From CADEEN01 sp040384625 (lineage in GTDB: Bacteria; Pseudomonadota; Gammaproteobacteria; Burkholderiales; Burkholderiaceae_C), in the NCBI GenBank assembly GCA_040384625.1, contig JAZKIW010000113.1, positions 6,755-70,754 on the forward strand: a stretch of 64,000 nt of DNA. The letters are read 5' to 3'. Position numbers and translations under genes: made by a program. Positions 49,585 through 57,954 of this stretch are shown here, one piece after another (within the stretch, counting starts at the first letter, position 1; the number at the start of each line of letters is the position of its first letter). The notes under the pieces were generated by a model that saw only the letters and a list, made by a program, of their open reading frames with translations, had not been told where the DNA came from and did not search any database.

Positions 49585-49850
49585 CTGTCTGAACTAGCGT
49601 CCGGCTTGGGCGCGAACAGTTCGTCGAATAACTCGCCGGGCAATGTGTCCGGATCATCGGTGACGTCGGTACCGTCGAGCAGGTCGTACGACGACGTCAC
49701 CCAGCTACCGTAGGAAACCTCGGGCAGTTCGCTGCTTGGCTTCGGGGCGGGCGGCGTGCTCTTGTCGATCCATTCGCCCATCGGCGCGCCCGGGCTGACG
49801 CGCCAGACCCGCCTGGCCGGCGCCGTCGGTTTAGGCCGGTGCATCGACAT
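49578..49850 (-). CDS. Unknown 90-aa protein, paralogue of 52933-53205
   Basis: This protein shares most of its length with the one at 52933-53205, including VWRxS, APMGEW and a 20-residue identical block around YGSWVTSSYD, then DPDTLPGELFDELF. It has no signal peptide or membrane helix; it is proline-rich at the N-terminus and acidic at the C-terminus. The family is not recognised. The two copies lie in opposite orientation 3.1 kb apart. ATG at 49848 is one of two close starts. Confidence 0.65.
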   Translation of the reverse strand: MSMHRPKPTAPARRVWRVSPGAPMGEWIDKSTPPAPKPSSELPEVSYGSWVTSSYDLLDGTDVTDDPDTLPGELFDELFAPKPDASSDSH

Positions 49851-50032
49851 GGCGCGAGTATGGATCCGCCGAGGCGCGACGACAACCCGCAGGCAGCAGC
49901 TTTGGTGCCCGACCCGGCCGAACGGGTGCCTGTAGGTCTGGTCGTACAGCCGGATCAGCCCTTGGCCGCTGTCGGTGCATTCGTCTTCGGGGCACGCTGC
50001 CCTCCCATCAAGGCGAAGTGCCCGGAAGAACC

Positions 50033-50356
50033 ATGCCGCAGCGTGCAGTCACCACACCGGCCCGGCAGGGCCGAGGGAAACGGAAGTCCGCTGGCGGAGG
50101 GCTCGCGCCGGGCCGCCCTGCCGACATCAAGGGCGTCGACTTGCCCTTGCCGCACGAACGCGACCAAGCGCTGGGCCAAGTCGCCAGCGTCCCCGATCCC
50201 ATCATGCGTCAAGCCAAGCGCGACCTGGATGCCGGACTGGTGGACACCGACATGCGTGCTGTGCCGGGGTTGGACGCTGGCCACAGACGGAACCTGGTAC
50301 CCACGCCAATGCCTTCAACGGAGCCGCCGACGTCCAAGCCAGTCAGGCGGCGCTGA
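50033..50356 (+). CDS. Small protein of the LPHERD type, unknown function
   Basis: The 107-aa protein has a basic, Pro-rich start and then DLPLPHERDQALG, VPDPIMRQAKRDLDAGLVDTDMRAVPGLDAGHR. I recognise the LPHERD...QA..DL..GLVDTD pattern from short unannotated Burkholderiales proteins; no function is known. GGAAGA precedes the ATG at 50033. Confidence 0.6.
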   Translation: MPQRAVTTPARQGRGKRKSAGGGLAPGRPADIKGVDLPLPHERDQALGQVASVPDPIMRQAKRDLDAGLVDTDMRAVPGLDAGHRRNLVPTPMPSTEPPTSKPVRRR

Positions 50357-50373
50357 ACGCACCAGCGAATGCC

Positions 50374-50589
50374 ATGAAGAGCTGGTTCATCAAGCCGTCG
50401 CATCCGATGTCGGTGTGGACCGCGCGCTTCACCGCCCGCTTGCTGGCGCTACAACCCGGCATGTCCGCATTCAGCGCGGCAGAGCACGCGGTGGTGACGT
50501 TCCCGGATGCCGCGGATCTGGAACCCGAAGCCGCGGCCGAGATTTTTGCCGCCGAGGAACCGCCCGGCGAGGCGGTCAACTCGAAGTAG
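50374..50589 (+). CDS. Unknown 71-aa protein, paralogue of 55943-56278
   Basis: The 71-aa protein has FTARLLALQP, AEHAV and AADLEPEAAAEIF. Aligned without gaps to the protein at 55943-56278 it matches in about 20 of 45 residues, with shared AAxLxPE-AAEI. It is likely cytoplasmic. It follows the LPHERD gene by 17 bases, so the two are probably one operon. Function unknown. Confidence 0.55.
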   Translation: MKSWFIKPSHPMSVWTARFTARLLALQPGMSAFSAAEHAVVTFPDAADLEPEAAAEIFAAEEPPGEAVNSK

Positions 50590-50711
50590 TCAGATCCCTC
50601 AATGCCGAGAATTAGGCCGCATTGATCCACATCATCGCGGCGTGCGTCAGAGGGCGCGGTGGCAACATCGCAAGTCACAATCTGTGTGGATTGCGTACTG
50701 CGCACAACAAG

Positions 50712-52727
50712 ATGAGGCAAGAACGGCAGGAGCTGGTGGCTGCGCGCCGTCTCGAAGACGTCGACGACACCGTCGAACTGCTGCAGCGCATGCTCGACGA
50801 CGTTCCGGTGCGCGTCAGCTATTGGGACGACGAGAGCCTGAACCTGTTCGCCAACAAGGCATTCCTGGACTGGTTCGATGTGAAACGGGCTGACATCGCA
50901 GGCCGGCATGCGCGCGAGGTCATCGGCAAAGCCTGGTTCGCGCGCATTGAGGGTCCGATTGCCGACGGTCTCGCCGGTCAGGCGAGTCGTTTCGAAACCT
51001 CGTTTCGCGCAGACAACGGTGCTCGCAAGCACCTGGATCTGCGCTTCACGCCCGACCTGAAGCAAGGGCGGGTGCGCGGATTGATCGTCCATGTCGCCGA
51101 TGTCACCGCGCTTCGAGACGCCGAGCGTGAGCTGGTGCGGCGCGAGGCGCGCTTCAGGCTGCTCGTTGACGCCGTCCAGGACTACGCGATCTACATGCTC
51201 GACGCCGCGGGGCGGGTGGCCACCTGGAACGCCGGGGCAGTACGCAACAAGGGCTACCAGGCCGAAGAGGTGATCGGCAAGCACTTCGGCATCTTTTTCG
51301 AAGCACATGACGCGACCTCGGGCCAGCCCGAGCGCGAACTGGCGCACGCCGCGCGCGAGGGGCGCTTCGAGAGCGAAGGGTGGCGCGTTCGCGCGGATGG
51401 CAGTCGGTTCTGGGCCAGTGTGTTGCTCACCGCCATCCATGACGAGGACAAGCAAGTCATCGGCTACGCCAAGATCACGCGCGATCTCAGCGAGCACAAG
51501 CGCGCGGCTGAACAGCTGGCCACCCTTGAAGGCGAGCGGCAGCGGCGCCTGATGAGCGAGGCGGCCAGCAAGGCGAAGAGCGACTTCCTGGCCTCGATGA
51601 GCCACGAGATCCGCACGCCAATGAATGCGATCCTCGGTCTGTCGTACCTGACGTTGCAGTGCACGCTCGAGGAAAAGCCGCGCAACTATGTGGAGAAGGT
51701 GCACAAGGCGGCCGAGAACCTGCTCGGGATCCTCAATGACATCCTCGACATCTCCAAGGTCGAGGCGGGCGAGATGCAACTCGAGCGCATTCAGTTCGGG
51801 CTGGCTGAGGTTCTCGACAACGTGATGGACACCGCGGGCGTCAAGGCCCAGGCGAAGGGCCTGGCATTCAGGCTGGAGATCGAATCAACCGTGCCTCGAC
51901 TTCTGGTCGGTGACGCGATGCGCTTGGGGCAGGTGCTGCTTAATCTGGCCGACAACGCCATCAAGTTCACCGAGCACGGGCAGGTCCTGATCCAGGTCGA
52001 GAGTCTGCTGCAACTAGGCAACCGGGTCGAGCTGATGTTCAGTGTCGGTGATACGGGGGCTGGCATCCCGACCGAGAAGCAGCGCGTCATCTTCAAAAAG
52101 TTCACGCAGGCCGATGCGTCGGTAGCGCGCGGTCACGGCGGCAGCGGCCTCGGCCTGGCCATTAGCCGCCAACTGGTGGAGCTCATGGGTGGCACCCTGG
52201 GCGTGCAGAGCCAGGTGGGCTCGGGTTCGACGTTCCACTTCAATGCGCGCTTCGAGGCGGCCGCTGATGCCGGCAGCCAATCCGCCCAGGTGACACCCCT
52301 GCCTTCGCATGCCGATGCCGGCAATCGCGATGCTTTGCGCGGGGCGAAAATCCTGCTGGTCGAGGACAACGAAGTCAATCAGTTGGTGGCCTGCGAGATG
52401 CTTCGTCCAGCCGGGATCGAGGTGCTGGTGGCGAACAACGGCCGCGAGGCGCTCGATCTGTTGAACGCGCAGCCTGACGTCGCCCTGGTGTTGATGGATT
52501 GCTACATGCCGGTCATGGACGGCTTTGCAGCAACACGAGCCATTCGCGCCAGCAAGCACTTCAGGCACCTGCCTGTGCTGGCCATGACGGCCAACGTCCT
52601 GCCTGACGACCTACTCAACTGCCGTGTGGCCGGAATGAACGACCACATTGGCAAGCCTTTCCGTGCAGACGACTTGTTCGCCGCGCTGTCCTACTGGCTC
52701 ATCCGCCGGGGGCGCGACGAGCGCTGA
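50712..52727 (+). CDS. Hybrid sensor histidine kinase/response regulator
   Basis: The 671-aa protein has two PAS domains (about residues 15-125 and 140-260), then a HisKA domain with phospho-acceptor His298 in SHEIRTPMN, an HATPase domain (NLADNAIKFTEHG, DTGAGI, GSGLGLAI) and a receiver domain with Asp596 in LMDCYMPVMDG. It has no membrane helix, so it senses in the cytoplasm. No DNA-binding output or HPt is next to it. The ATG at 50712 was taken; a TTG at 50622 is in frame. Confidence 0.9.
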   Translation: MRQERQELVAARRLEDVDDTVELLQRMLDDVPVRVSYWDDESLNLFANKAFLDWFDVKRADIAGRHAREVIGKAWFARIEGPIADGLAGQASRFETSFRADNGARKHLDLRFTPDLKQGRVRGLIVHVADVTALRDAERELVRREARFRLLVDAVQDYAIYMLDAAGRVATWNAGAVRNKGYQAEEVIGKHFGIFFEAHDATSGQPERELAHAAREGRFESEGWRVRADGSRFWASVLLTAIHDEDKQVIGYAKITRDLSEHKRAAEQLATLEGERQRRLMSEAASKAKSDFLASMSHEIRTPMNAILGLSYLTLQCTLEEKPRNYVEKVHKAAENLLGILNDILDISKVEAGEMQLERIQFGLAEVLDNVMDTAGVKAQAKGLAFRLEIESTVPRLLVGDAMRLGQVLLNLADNAIKFTEHGQVLIQVESLLQLGNRVELMFSVGDTGAGIPTEKQRVIFKKFTQADASVARGHGGSGLGLAISRQLVELMGGTLGVQSQVGSGSTFHFNARFEAAADAGSQSAQVTPLPSHADAGNRDALRGAKILLVEDNEVNQLVACEMLRPAGIEVLVANNGREALDLLNAQPDVALVLMDCYMPVMDGFAATRAIRASKHFRHLPVLAMTANVLPDDLLNCRVAGMNDHIGKPFRADDLFAALSYWLIRRGRDER

Positions 52728-52932
52728 GAACACTCGTCGTGGAGTCCTGCGAGCCCACTCGCGTGGCGAACGCGGACACCTGCACCTGAAAGTAGCGGCG
52801 CTCTCCTACAGATCGGCCGGCACAGGGGCCGAATACTGCGGCCATGAGCAACGTGATTCCCCGTCCGCGGTGCGCCGGACGCGCAACCTCGATCCAGTGC
52901 CGGCCGAGGCGGCCACGCTGAGGCGAAGCGCC

Positions 52933-53205
52933 ATGGCCCGCCCCAAGCCCAAAACACCTTCGAGGGTCTGGCGCATCAGTCAGAGCGCACCCATGGGCGA
53001 GTGGGTCACGCAGAAATCCCCACCTGACAAGCCGGCCAAGCCCGCCAAGGATCTGCCCGAAGTCTCTTATGGCAGTTGGGTGACGTCGTCGTACGACCTC
53101 CTGGATGGCACAGAAGTCATCGAAGATCCGGACACCTTGCCGGGTGAACTCTTCGATGAGTTGTTTCCGCCAGGGCGAGATGGGCCCGACAAGCCCCCGA
53201 AGTGA
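52933..53205 (+). CDS. Unknown 90-aa protein, paralogue of 49578-49850
   Basis: Same length and pattern as the paralogue at 49578-49850: VWRIS, APMGEW, YGSWVTSSYD and DPDTLPGELFDELF. The strongest identity is a 23-base exact match (53077-53099 here, inverted at 49681-49703). It follows the kinase gene by 205 bases. The family is not recognised. Confidence 0.65.
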   Translation: MARPKPKTPSRVWRISQSAPMGEWVTQKSPPDKPAKPAKDLPEVSYGSWVTSSYDLLDGTEVIEDPDTLPGELFDELFPPGRDGPDKPPK

Positions 53206-53219
53206 TCGGCGAGACGATT

Positions 53220-53651
53220 TCAACGCTCAAGAAGCCTGTCCATGCGTTTGCGTGCGAGATGCGACACGACCGTGCGAGTGAACACATCGGCGTTGGCAAG
53301 CAACTGCGCTCCCTCTTGCGAGCAGCTGGACTGGCGCGCGGCCAACGCGGGTTTGGGCAGGGCGTTTTGAGCCTCCAATGCCGCATCCAGCAATAGTTTG
53401 GCGCGTGCGTCGTCCCGCTCGCCTTGAAGGTACGCGGCGCCGATCAGCGCTGCGCCGTGTTTCAACCGCTCGAGCAGGCGCGGTCGTAAGTCGCTGCGCC
53501 CAGCCTTGATCAGCGCCGCCAGGTCATCCGTGTGGACCTCCAGCGCCGCAACGCACTGCGCCGTGTGCAACTCGCGCGCTGTCGCAGTCCCTACGGCTGC
53601 TGAAGGCAGAGTGAACAAGGCGAGCGCGACCAGCGCAACCAAACGATCCAT
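53220..53651 (-). CDS. Secreted helical protein of unknown function
   Basis: The 143-aa protein has a signal peptide (MDRLVALVALALFTLPSAAVGTATA) and an otherwise helical, Leu- and Ala-rich mature part with two cysteines (QCVAAL, SSCSQEG). It probably sits in the periplasm. No family is recognised. It is convergent to the previous gene with a 14-base gap. Confidence 0.6.
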   Translation of the reverse strand: MDRLVALVALALFTLPSAAVGTATARELHTAQCVAALEVHTDDLAALIKAGRSDLRPRLLERLKHGAALIGAAYLQGERDDARAKLLLDAALEAQNALPKPALAARQSSCSQEGAQLLANADVFTRTVVSHLARKRMDRLLER

Positions 53652-53722
53652 ACACCCGCCGTGAGGTGGGCGCTCAGGATACGCGGGGGCTGGCCCGCCT
53701 CCTACAACTGCCCATGACCAAG

Positions 53723-53872
53723 CTAGCCGACGCGGCGTCCGGTGACCAGTTGGAAGATCACCATGATCACCGCGATGACCAGCAAGACGTGCAGCAAGCC
53801 GCCCGCCGTGAAAGAGGTCACCAAGCCAAGCAACCAAAGGACCAACAGGACCACTGCGATGGTGTAGAGCAC
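53723..53872 (-). CDS. lmo0937-like 49-aa membrane protein
   Basis: A very short gene: GTG at 53870-53872 to TAG at 53723-53725 codes for 49 residues, almost entirely two membrane helices (VLYTIAVVLLVLWLLGLV, then LLHVLLVIAVIMVIF) and an RR end. This matches the lmo0937/DUF5670 pattern of small membrane proteins often induced by stress. GGAG lies seven bases upstream of the GTG. It sits between two genes of different strand. Confidence 0.65.
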   Translation of the reverse strand: MLYTIAVVLLVLWLLGLVTSFTAGGLLHVLLVIAVIMVIFQLVTGRRVG

Positions 53873-54128
53873 GATGGATCTCCAGTCTCACAAGGATGAC
53901 GCGAAGTGCGCGCCGCATGCAAGGAGCATCTGTTTACCGGCATGGCAATCCCATCAGCGATGGCCGCGACGGCGTGTAGGCGAATGGCCTGGCCGCACTC
54001 GCCTTTGTCCGGGATTCTTGGATGACAACCAATTGCGGCCCAGTCCGACAGATCGGAGAACGCTGAAATCTTATTCTCTCGTAAGCACGGACCACGCAGA
54101 ACGCAAGGCGCACAGGGGGAGTGAGAGC

Positions 54129-54929
54129 ATGATCGACCTGACCAGTGACCACGGCGGCAAGCTTGGCCAACGCGCGCCCGTGCGCCTCTCTCACGACGCT
54201 CCAACGCGCCGCGCGCGTGCTGCAGGACCTGACTGGCCTGCGCTGATGATCGTTGCCTTCACAGCCCTGTTCGCCCTTGCGGTGTGGTCGGCCATGCCGA
54301 CCGAGGCGCTGATGCGTGTGATGGCGGAAGACGGGCCTGTGGAAACTACCACCGCGGCGCTGTTCTTCGTGCTCGCGCTGGGCATGTACTGGTTGCGTCC
54401 TCAAGGGGACGACCGCTGCACTTGGCTGGCCATGGCGATTCTCTGTGCGGCTTGCGGCGCACGCGAGATGGATTGGCACAAGGCGTGGACCGGCAAGAGC
54501 GTGCTCAAGTTGAGTTTCTATCTGGAATCTGCACCAATGGGTCAGAAGCTTTTGGCACTCGCGGTCTTGGCGCTGGTGGCGCTGTGTGTGGTCTACCTGG
54601 CGCTGCGCCACGGCCGGCGCCTTTGGCGCAACTTGCTCCTGCGCGAACCCGTTGCGGTGACCGTGGCGACGCTGCTCGTTGCTACCGCCATCACTAAAAT
54701 CCTAGACCGTTCCATCAACCTGCTGGCAAACGACTACGGTGTCGTGACAGCGCCTCCCATCTGGGCCCTCGTGTCGGCATTGGAAGAGAGCATAGAGCTG
54801 AGCCTGCCCCTGATGGTCGTGCTGGGCCTTTGGCAATCGCTGCAGGCGCGTTCACGCGCTGCCGGCGGACCGGCTGGCCGCTTGAACGCTGTCTCCAGGT
54901 CGACCGTCAGCGGTACTTGGCCGATGTGA
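54129..54929 (+). CDS. Multi-helix membrane protein of unknown function
   Basis: The 266-aa protein has about six membrane helices and conserved-looking acidic motifs: AEDGPVETTTAALFFVLALG, GAREMDWHKAWTGKSVLKLSFYL and TKILDRSINLLANDYG, EESIELSLPLMVVLG. These suggest a real family, but I cannot assign a function. GGAG lies nine bases before the ATG. The last 23 bases overlap the end of the convergent DM13 gene. Confidence 0.7.
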   Translation: MIDLTSDHGGKLGQRAPVRLSHDAPTRRARAAGPDWPALMIVAFTALFALAVWSAMPTEALMRVMAEDGPVETTTAALFFVLALGMYWLRPQGDDRCTWLAMAILCAACGAREMDWHKAWTGKSVLKLSFYLESAPMGQKLLALAVLALVALCVVYLALRHGRRLWRNLLLREPVAVTVATLLVATAITKILDRSINLLANDYGVVTAPPIWALVSALEESIELSLPLMVVLGLWQSLQARSRAAGGPAGRLNAVSRSTVSGTWPM

Positions 54930-55374
54930 TGAACTGTCCGAAGGACTCGCACCAGACGACAACCGTGTTGTAGCGGGACGGATCGACAGCGCCGGGAACT
55001 GGCACAACGAAATTCGTGAACGTCTTGACATCGCCGACCCGAACCATCGACGGCTTCAAGCGCTTGAAGTCCGCTTCGGTCTCGACGAACTCCGGAGAAA
55101 GGTAGAGCTTGTAGTCGGGCCCTGGTGCCAGCTTGCCCTCGAAAGCGATGACCTGCCCGCCCACCGAGACCGTGCCTTCGCCCCAGTGCAGGGCATCGCT
55201 GTCTTTGAGATCGCGGCGAAAGTCGGCGCGATACGACGCACCGCTGGCCAGCATGGCGAGTTCCGTGGTGGACGGGGCCTCAGGTGCGGTGAGGATGGGC
55301 AGGGCGTAGATGCCCAGAGCGAAGCCGGCAATGCCCGCCACCGCATGCGACACCGCGAGCAGCAGCCTCTTCAT
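54907..55374 (-). CDS. DM13 domain protein
   Basis: The 155-aa protein has an N-terminal membrane anchor (MKRLLLAVSHAVAGIAGFALGIYALP) and a DM13 domain: GEGTVSVGGQVIAFEGKLAPGPDYKLYLSPEFVETEADF and YNTVVVWCESFGQFITSAKY. The Cys in VVWCE is the conserved DM13 residue. Function of DM13 proteins is not known; redox or electron-transfer roles have been suggested. The ATG at 55372-55374 lies before the anchor. Confidence 0.83.
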   Translation of the reverse strand: MKRLLLAVSHAVAGIAGFALGIYALPILTAPEAPSTTELAMLASGASYRADFRRDLKDSDALHWGEGTVSVGGQVIAFEGKLAPGPDYKLYLSPEFVETEADFKRLKPSMVRVGDVKTFTNFVVPVPGAVDPSRYNTVVVWCESFGQFITSAKYR

Positions 55375-55488
55375 GGTTACCCCTCGAGTCCATCGGTGCT
55401 TCCCATCGTTGGCGCAGGCCGTCAACGCGCGATGCCCGATTGTGCCGGCTGTTGCCAGCAGTGCCCTGAAGGAAGGCCGATACACCCG

Positions 55489-55887
55489 TCAGGCTTGGAC
55501 CAGCGCAGATTCACCCACGGTTTGGACTCGAGCTGCATCGGACTCGACGGGATGCGGAATGGACCAACCGAAGTAGACCTCTGCGTCGACAATCTTTTGT
55601 CCCCGGACTGTCAGGATTTCGGTGTTGCGGAAGCGACCCCCAATGACGTTCGTGCCCTCATAGGTGACGAACACCTTGTCTCCGTCCTGCACGAGATTGA
55701 TGAACTGGAAGTGGCTGATTCGCTGGCTGTTCGGCCAGCAACGCTCGAAGTAGCTGGTTCGATCGATCCTGTCGTCCAGCGGGCTCGTGAAGTGGAAGTC
55801 GTCGTCGATCAGCGATTCGATCGCAGCGCGATCCTTGCGCACATATGCGTCGTAGCTCGCTCGGGCAATGGATGTTGCGTCGTTCAT
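55489..55887 (-). CDS. NTF2-like (SnoaL-type) protein
   Basis: The 132-aa protein has an NTF2-like cone: YDAYVRKDRAAIESLIDDDFHFTSPLDDRIDRTSYFERCWP, then IVDAEVYFGWSIPHP. Such proteins include polyketide cyclases and stress-related hydrolases; the activity cannot be told. GGAGG six bases upstream of the ATG at 55885-55887 sets the start. Confidence 0.8.
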   Translation of the reverse strand: MNDATSIARASYDAYVRKDRAAIESLIDDDFHFTSPLDDRIDRTSYFERCWPNSQRISHFQFINLVQDGDKVFVTYEGTNVIGGRFRNTEILTVRGQKIVDAEVYFGWSIPHPVESDAARVQTVGESALVQA

Positions 55888-55942
55888 TTTAGGCCTCCAA
55901 TCGATAGCCGGCAGTTTCCTGTGCGAGCGGTTCCCACCCAGC

Positions 55943-56278
55943 TTAGGCGAGGGCCGGAGAGCGGCGCCGGTCCATGGGATCGGCATGGTCCTCCGGCACT
56001 TCCGCTGCGGATGACGTGTCCAGTACTGAACGATGGGCATTCGCCTTTGCTGGCGCGTGTTTGACATCGATGGACCGGCGCTCTGCCTCGGCCGTCACGG
56101 CCTTGCGGTAATAGATTTCGGCTGCGTATTCCGGATCGAGGTGGGCCGCCTTGTCATAGTGGGCAACCGCGCGGCGAATCGCGCTTGGCGTCGTGGCTTT
56201 GGGATTCAACTGCATCAAGCGTGCAGCGAACGTGCTGAGCCACCAGTGAGAGGAGCGCGGGGAATCCATGGCTGCCAT
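55943..56278 (-). CDS. Unknown 111-aa protein, paralogue of 50374-50589
   Basis: The N-terminal half (WWLSTFAARLMQLNP, SAIRRAVAHYDKAAHLDPEYAAEIY) aligns with the short protein at 50374-50589. The tail is charged and proline-containing. The pattern A..AV..YDKAAHLDPEYAAEIYYRKA resembles a TPR-like helix pair. An in-frame GTG at 56284 and a nearby ATG at 56269 are alternative starts. Orientation is opposite to the paralogue. Confidence 0.55.
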   Translation of the reverse strand: MAAMDSPRSSHWWLSTFAARLMQLNPKATTPSAIRRAVAHYDKAAHLDPEYAAEIYYRKAVTAEAERRSIDVKHAPAKANAHRSVLDTSSAAEVPEDHADPMDRRRSPALA

Positions 56279-56332
56279 GTTCACCGGGAGGTGCCGCCGT
56301 GCTTGTAGGACGGCATCAACGCTTCGTGTCGG

Positions 56333-56536
56333 CTATGGGAGTCCATCGGGCACACCCTTTCGCCCGTCCAACAGCGTCGAGAGTTCCTTGGCCGCCCGGA
56401 TCGGGTCCACCTCTGCACGACCGAACTCGTGCCAGGCGGCGAGGCTCATGGTGCCTAGCACCCGCGCCGTGAGGTGAGGCCGCAGGATCGCCAGCTGGCC
56501 CTCGAACGATTCGATCCATTGATCTCTGTTGAACAT
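56333..56536 (-). CDS. Small helical protein of unknown function
   Basis: The 67-aa protein reads MFNRDQWIESFEGQLAILRPHLTARVL, then MSLAAWHEFGRAEVDPIRAAKELSTLL. It looks like a real conserved small protein by composition and AGGTG upstream, but I do not know its role. It is 54 bases from the previous gene on the same strand. Confidence 0.55.
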   Translation of the reverse strand: MFNRDQWIESFEGQLAILRPHLTARVLGTMSLAAWHEFGRAEVDPIRAAKELSTLLDGRKGVPDGLP

Positions 56537-56628
56537 GTCAGCGCACCTGTCTGGAGACTGTATGAACGCACAGTCTAGGAATGCACCGATTCGGCGCCGA
56601 TAATCCGTTTCAAATTGTCACATTCCCC

Positions 56629-57063
56629 ATGAGCCAACTGCTGCGAGTCGTCGCCTTGATCTGCCTGGTGCTCGGCGTTGTCTGCGCCCTGCGGGCTCCC
56701 GCGGACAGCGCATACGCCATTCAGGCCGGTGTTTGGTTCCTGTTGGAGTTTGTGCTGCTGTGGCTGAACGCGCGGCAGCTAGGCGCAAAGCTTGACCCGC
56801 GTGCTACGCCGAGCGCTGCTGAGCAGCGGCCCGCCTGGGTGCGGCAGCAGTTCCTCGAGACTGTCCCCGCAACGCACCTCTCGCTCGAGCCGCAGGTCGT
56901 TGCGCTCACGTCGGCGGACACAGGTGGCTCCAACATTCGACAGGCGGTAACCGGGCGCCGGGCACGCCTGCCAATTCGTCACTTGGCCCGCGTCCGAACT
57001 CCTCCTAGCCTGCAGCAACATGAACCAGCTGGAGCGCGCCGTGTTCGCGATCGTGGCCAATGA
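56629..57063 (+). CDS. Membrane protein fused in frame to an MbtH-like fragment
   Basis: The first part of the 144-aa frame has two membrane helices (SQLLRVVALICLVLGVVCAL, then AGVWFLLEFVLLWLNARQLG). After residue about 60 comes WVRQQFLETVPATHLSLEPQVVALTSA, which matches the end of the MbtH-like protein at 57020-57253 in both protein and DNA. The rest reads into the next gene in another frame. It looks like an in-frame junction of a small membrane protein with the tail of a duplicated mbtH-like gene; whether it is made is unknown. An ATG at 56581 is a possible earlier start. Confidence 0.5.
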   Translation: MSQLLRVVALICLVLGVVCALRAPADSAYAIQAGVWFLLEFVLLWLNARQLGAKLDPRATPSAAEQRPAWVRQQFLETVPATHLSLEPQVVALTSADTGGSNIRQAVTGRRARLPIRHLARVRTPPSLQQHEPAGARRVRDRGQ

Positions 57064-57253
57064 CGAAGGTCAATTCAGCGTCTGGCCGACCCATCGAAGG
57101 CTGCCTCTAGGCTGGAGCTACATCGGACCCACTGGCACCCGTGCCGAGATGCACGCGTGGATACGACAGCAGTTCGTCGAGACTGTCCCGGCGACCTACA
57201 TTGCGCGTGACTCAAGGCATCAGGCACTGACCTCTGCGGGAAGGTTGCCATGA
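57020..57253 (+). CDS. MbtH-like protein
   Basis: The 77-aa protein has the MbtH pattern N-D-E-G-Q-F-S-V-W-P, then PLGWSYIGPTGTRAEMHAWI, and ends in QQFVETVP where MbtH normally has WTDMRP. MbtH proteins bind and activate the adenylation domain of peptide synthetases. No such gene is in the window. The altered end suggests a divergent subfamily. It overlaps the end of the frame at 56629-57063. Confidence 0.65.
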   Translation: MNQLERAVFAIVANDEGQFSVWPTHRRLPLGWSYIGPTGTRAEMHAWIRQQFVETVPATYIARDSRHQALTSAGRLP

Positions 57254-57338
57254 ACCCCGGCATCGCCGCAGCGCCTGCGTGATTCGGTCGTGCAGAATCC
57301 TGACGCGCATCGAAACCAGGCAGTGTGAATCTGAACCC

Positions 57339-57920
57339 ATGAAGAAGCAGAAGGCGAACAAGGCCCATGAGGCGCCGAAGGATCAAACTCGTCTGGCAGT
57401 CATCGAGAGTGCGTTCACACCCGAAGAATGCCTGCAATTGATCGCGGCCTTCACTCCGCTGCTGAAGCCGGCGTTGATGGAGGCGATGGATCCGGCTCTG
57501 TCCGCGAGCATTCGCAAGTCATCCGCGGTTTTCGTTTTCCCGAGCGGATCGACGAACTGGGTGTTCGAGCGCTTGGGCAAAGCGATTCTTGAAATCAATG
57601 ACGCCCTTTACGGTTTCGAAGCGAGTCAATTCAGAGAGGGCTTTCAGTTCACCCGCTATGAAGTCGGCGACTATTACGGGCCGCACTTCGACATCGGCCC
57701 GGGCAAGTTGACGGAACGCAAGTTGAGCTTGACCGTTCAGTTGTCGTCTCCTGATGACTACTCCGGTGGAGAACTGCTCATCTACCCGGAGTTCGTGGCG
57801 CCCAAAGAGCAAGGGGCGATGACAGTGTTCCCGTCGTTCATGTGTCACGACGTCCGTCCCGTGAAGACTGGCGTGCGGTACTCGCTGGTGAGTTGGCTGG
57901 CCGGGCCGCCGTTCAGGTGA
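57339..57920 (+). CDS. 2-oxoglutarate/Fe(II)-dependent oxygenase (PKHD/P4H type)
   Basis: The 193-aa protein has the double-stranded beta-helix motifs FTRYEVGDYYGPHFDIG (HxD), SGGELLIYPEFVAPKEQGAMTVFPS, then HDVRPVKTGVRYSLVSWLAG (distal His and the Arg that binds 2-oxoglutarate). It resembles prolyl-hydroxylase-like PKHD enzymes. The target is not known. It begins 86 bases after the MbtH-like gene on the same strand. Confidence 0.88.
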   Translation: MKKQKANKAHEAPKDQTRLAVIESAFTPEECLQLIAAFTPLLKPALMEAMDPALSASIRKSSAVFVFPSGSTNWVFERLGKAILEINDALYGFEASQFREGFQFTRYEVGDYYGPHFDIGPGKLTERKLSLTVQLSSPDDYSGGELLIYPEFVAPKEQGAMTVFPSFMCHDVRPVKTGVRYSLVSWLAGPPFR

Positions 57921-57954
57921 GTGGACTGGCCGCACGCGCAGAACTGACTTGCTC

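Noticed and set aside
49839..50615. A 258-codon frame across the gap and two short genes
   Set aside because: It has shadow-frame composition (Arg/Cys/Pro-rich) and overlaps two better-supported genes in other frames.
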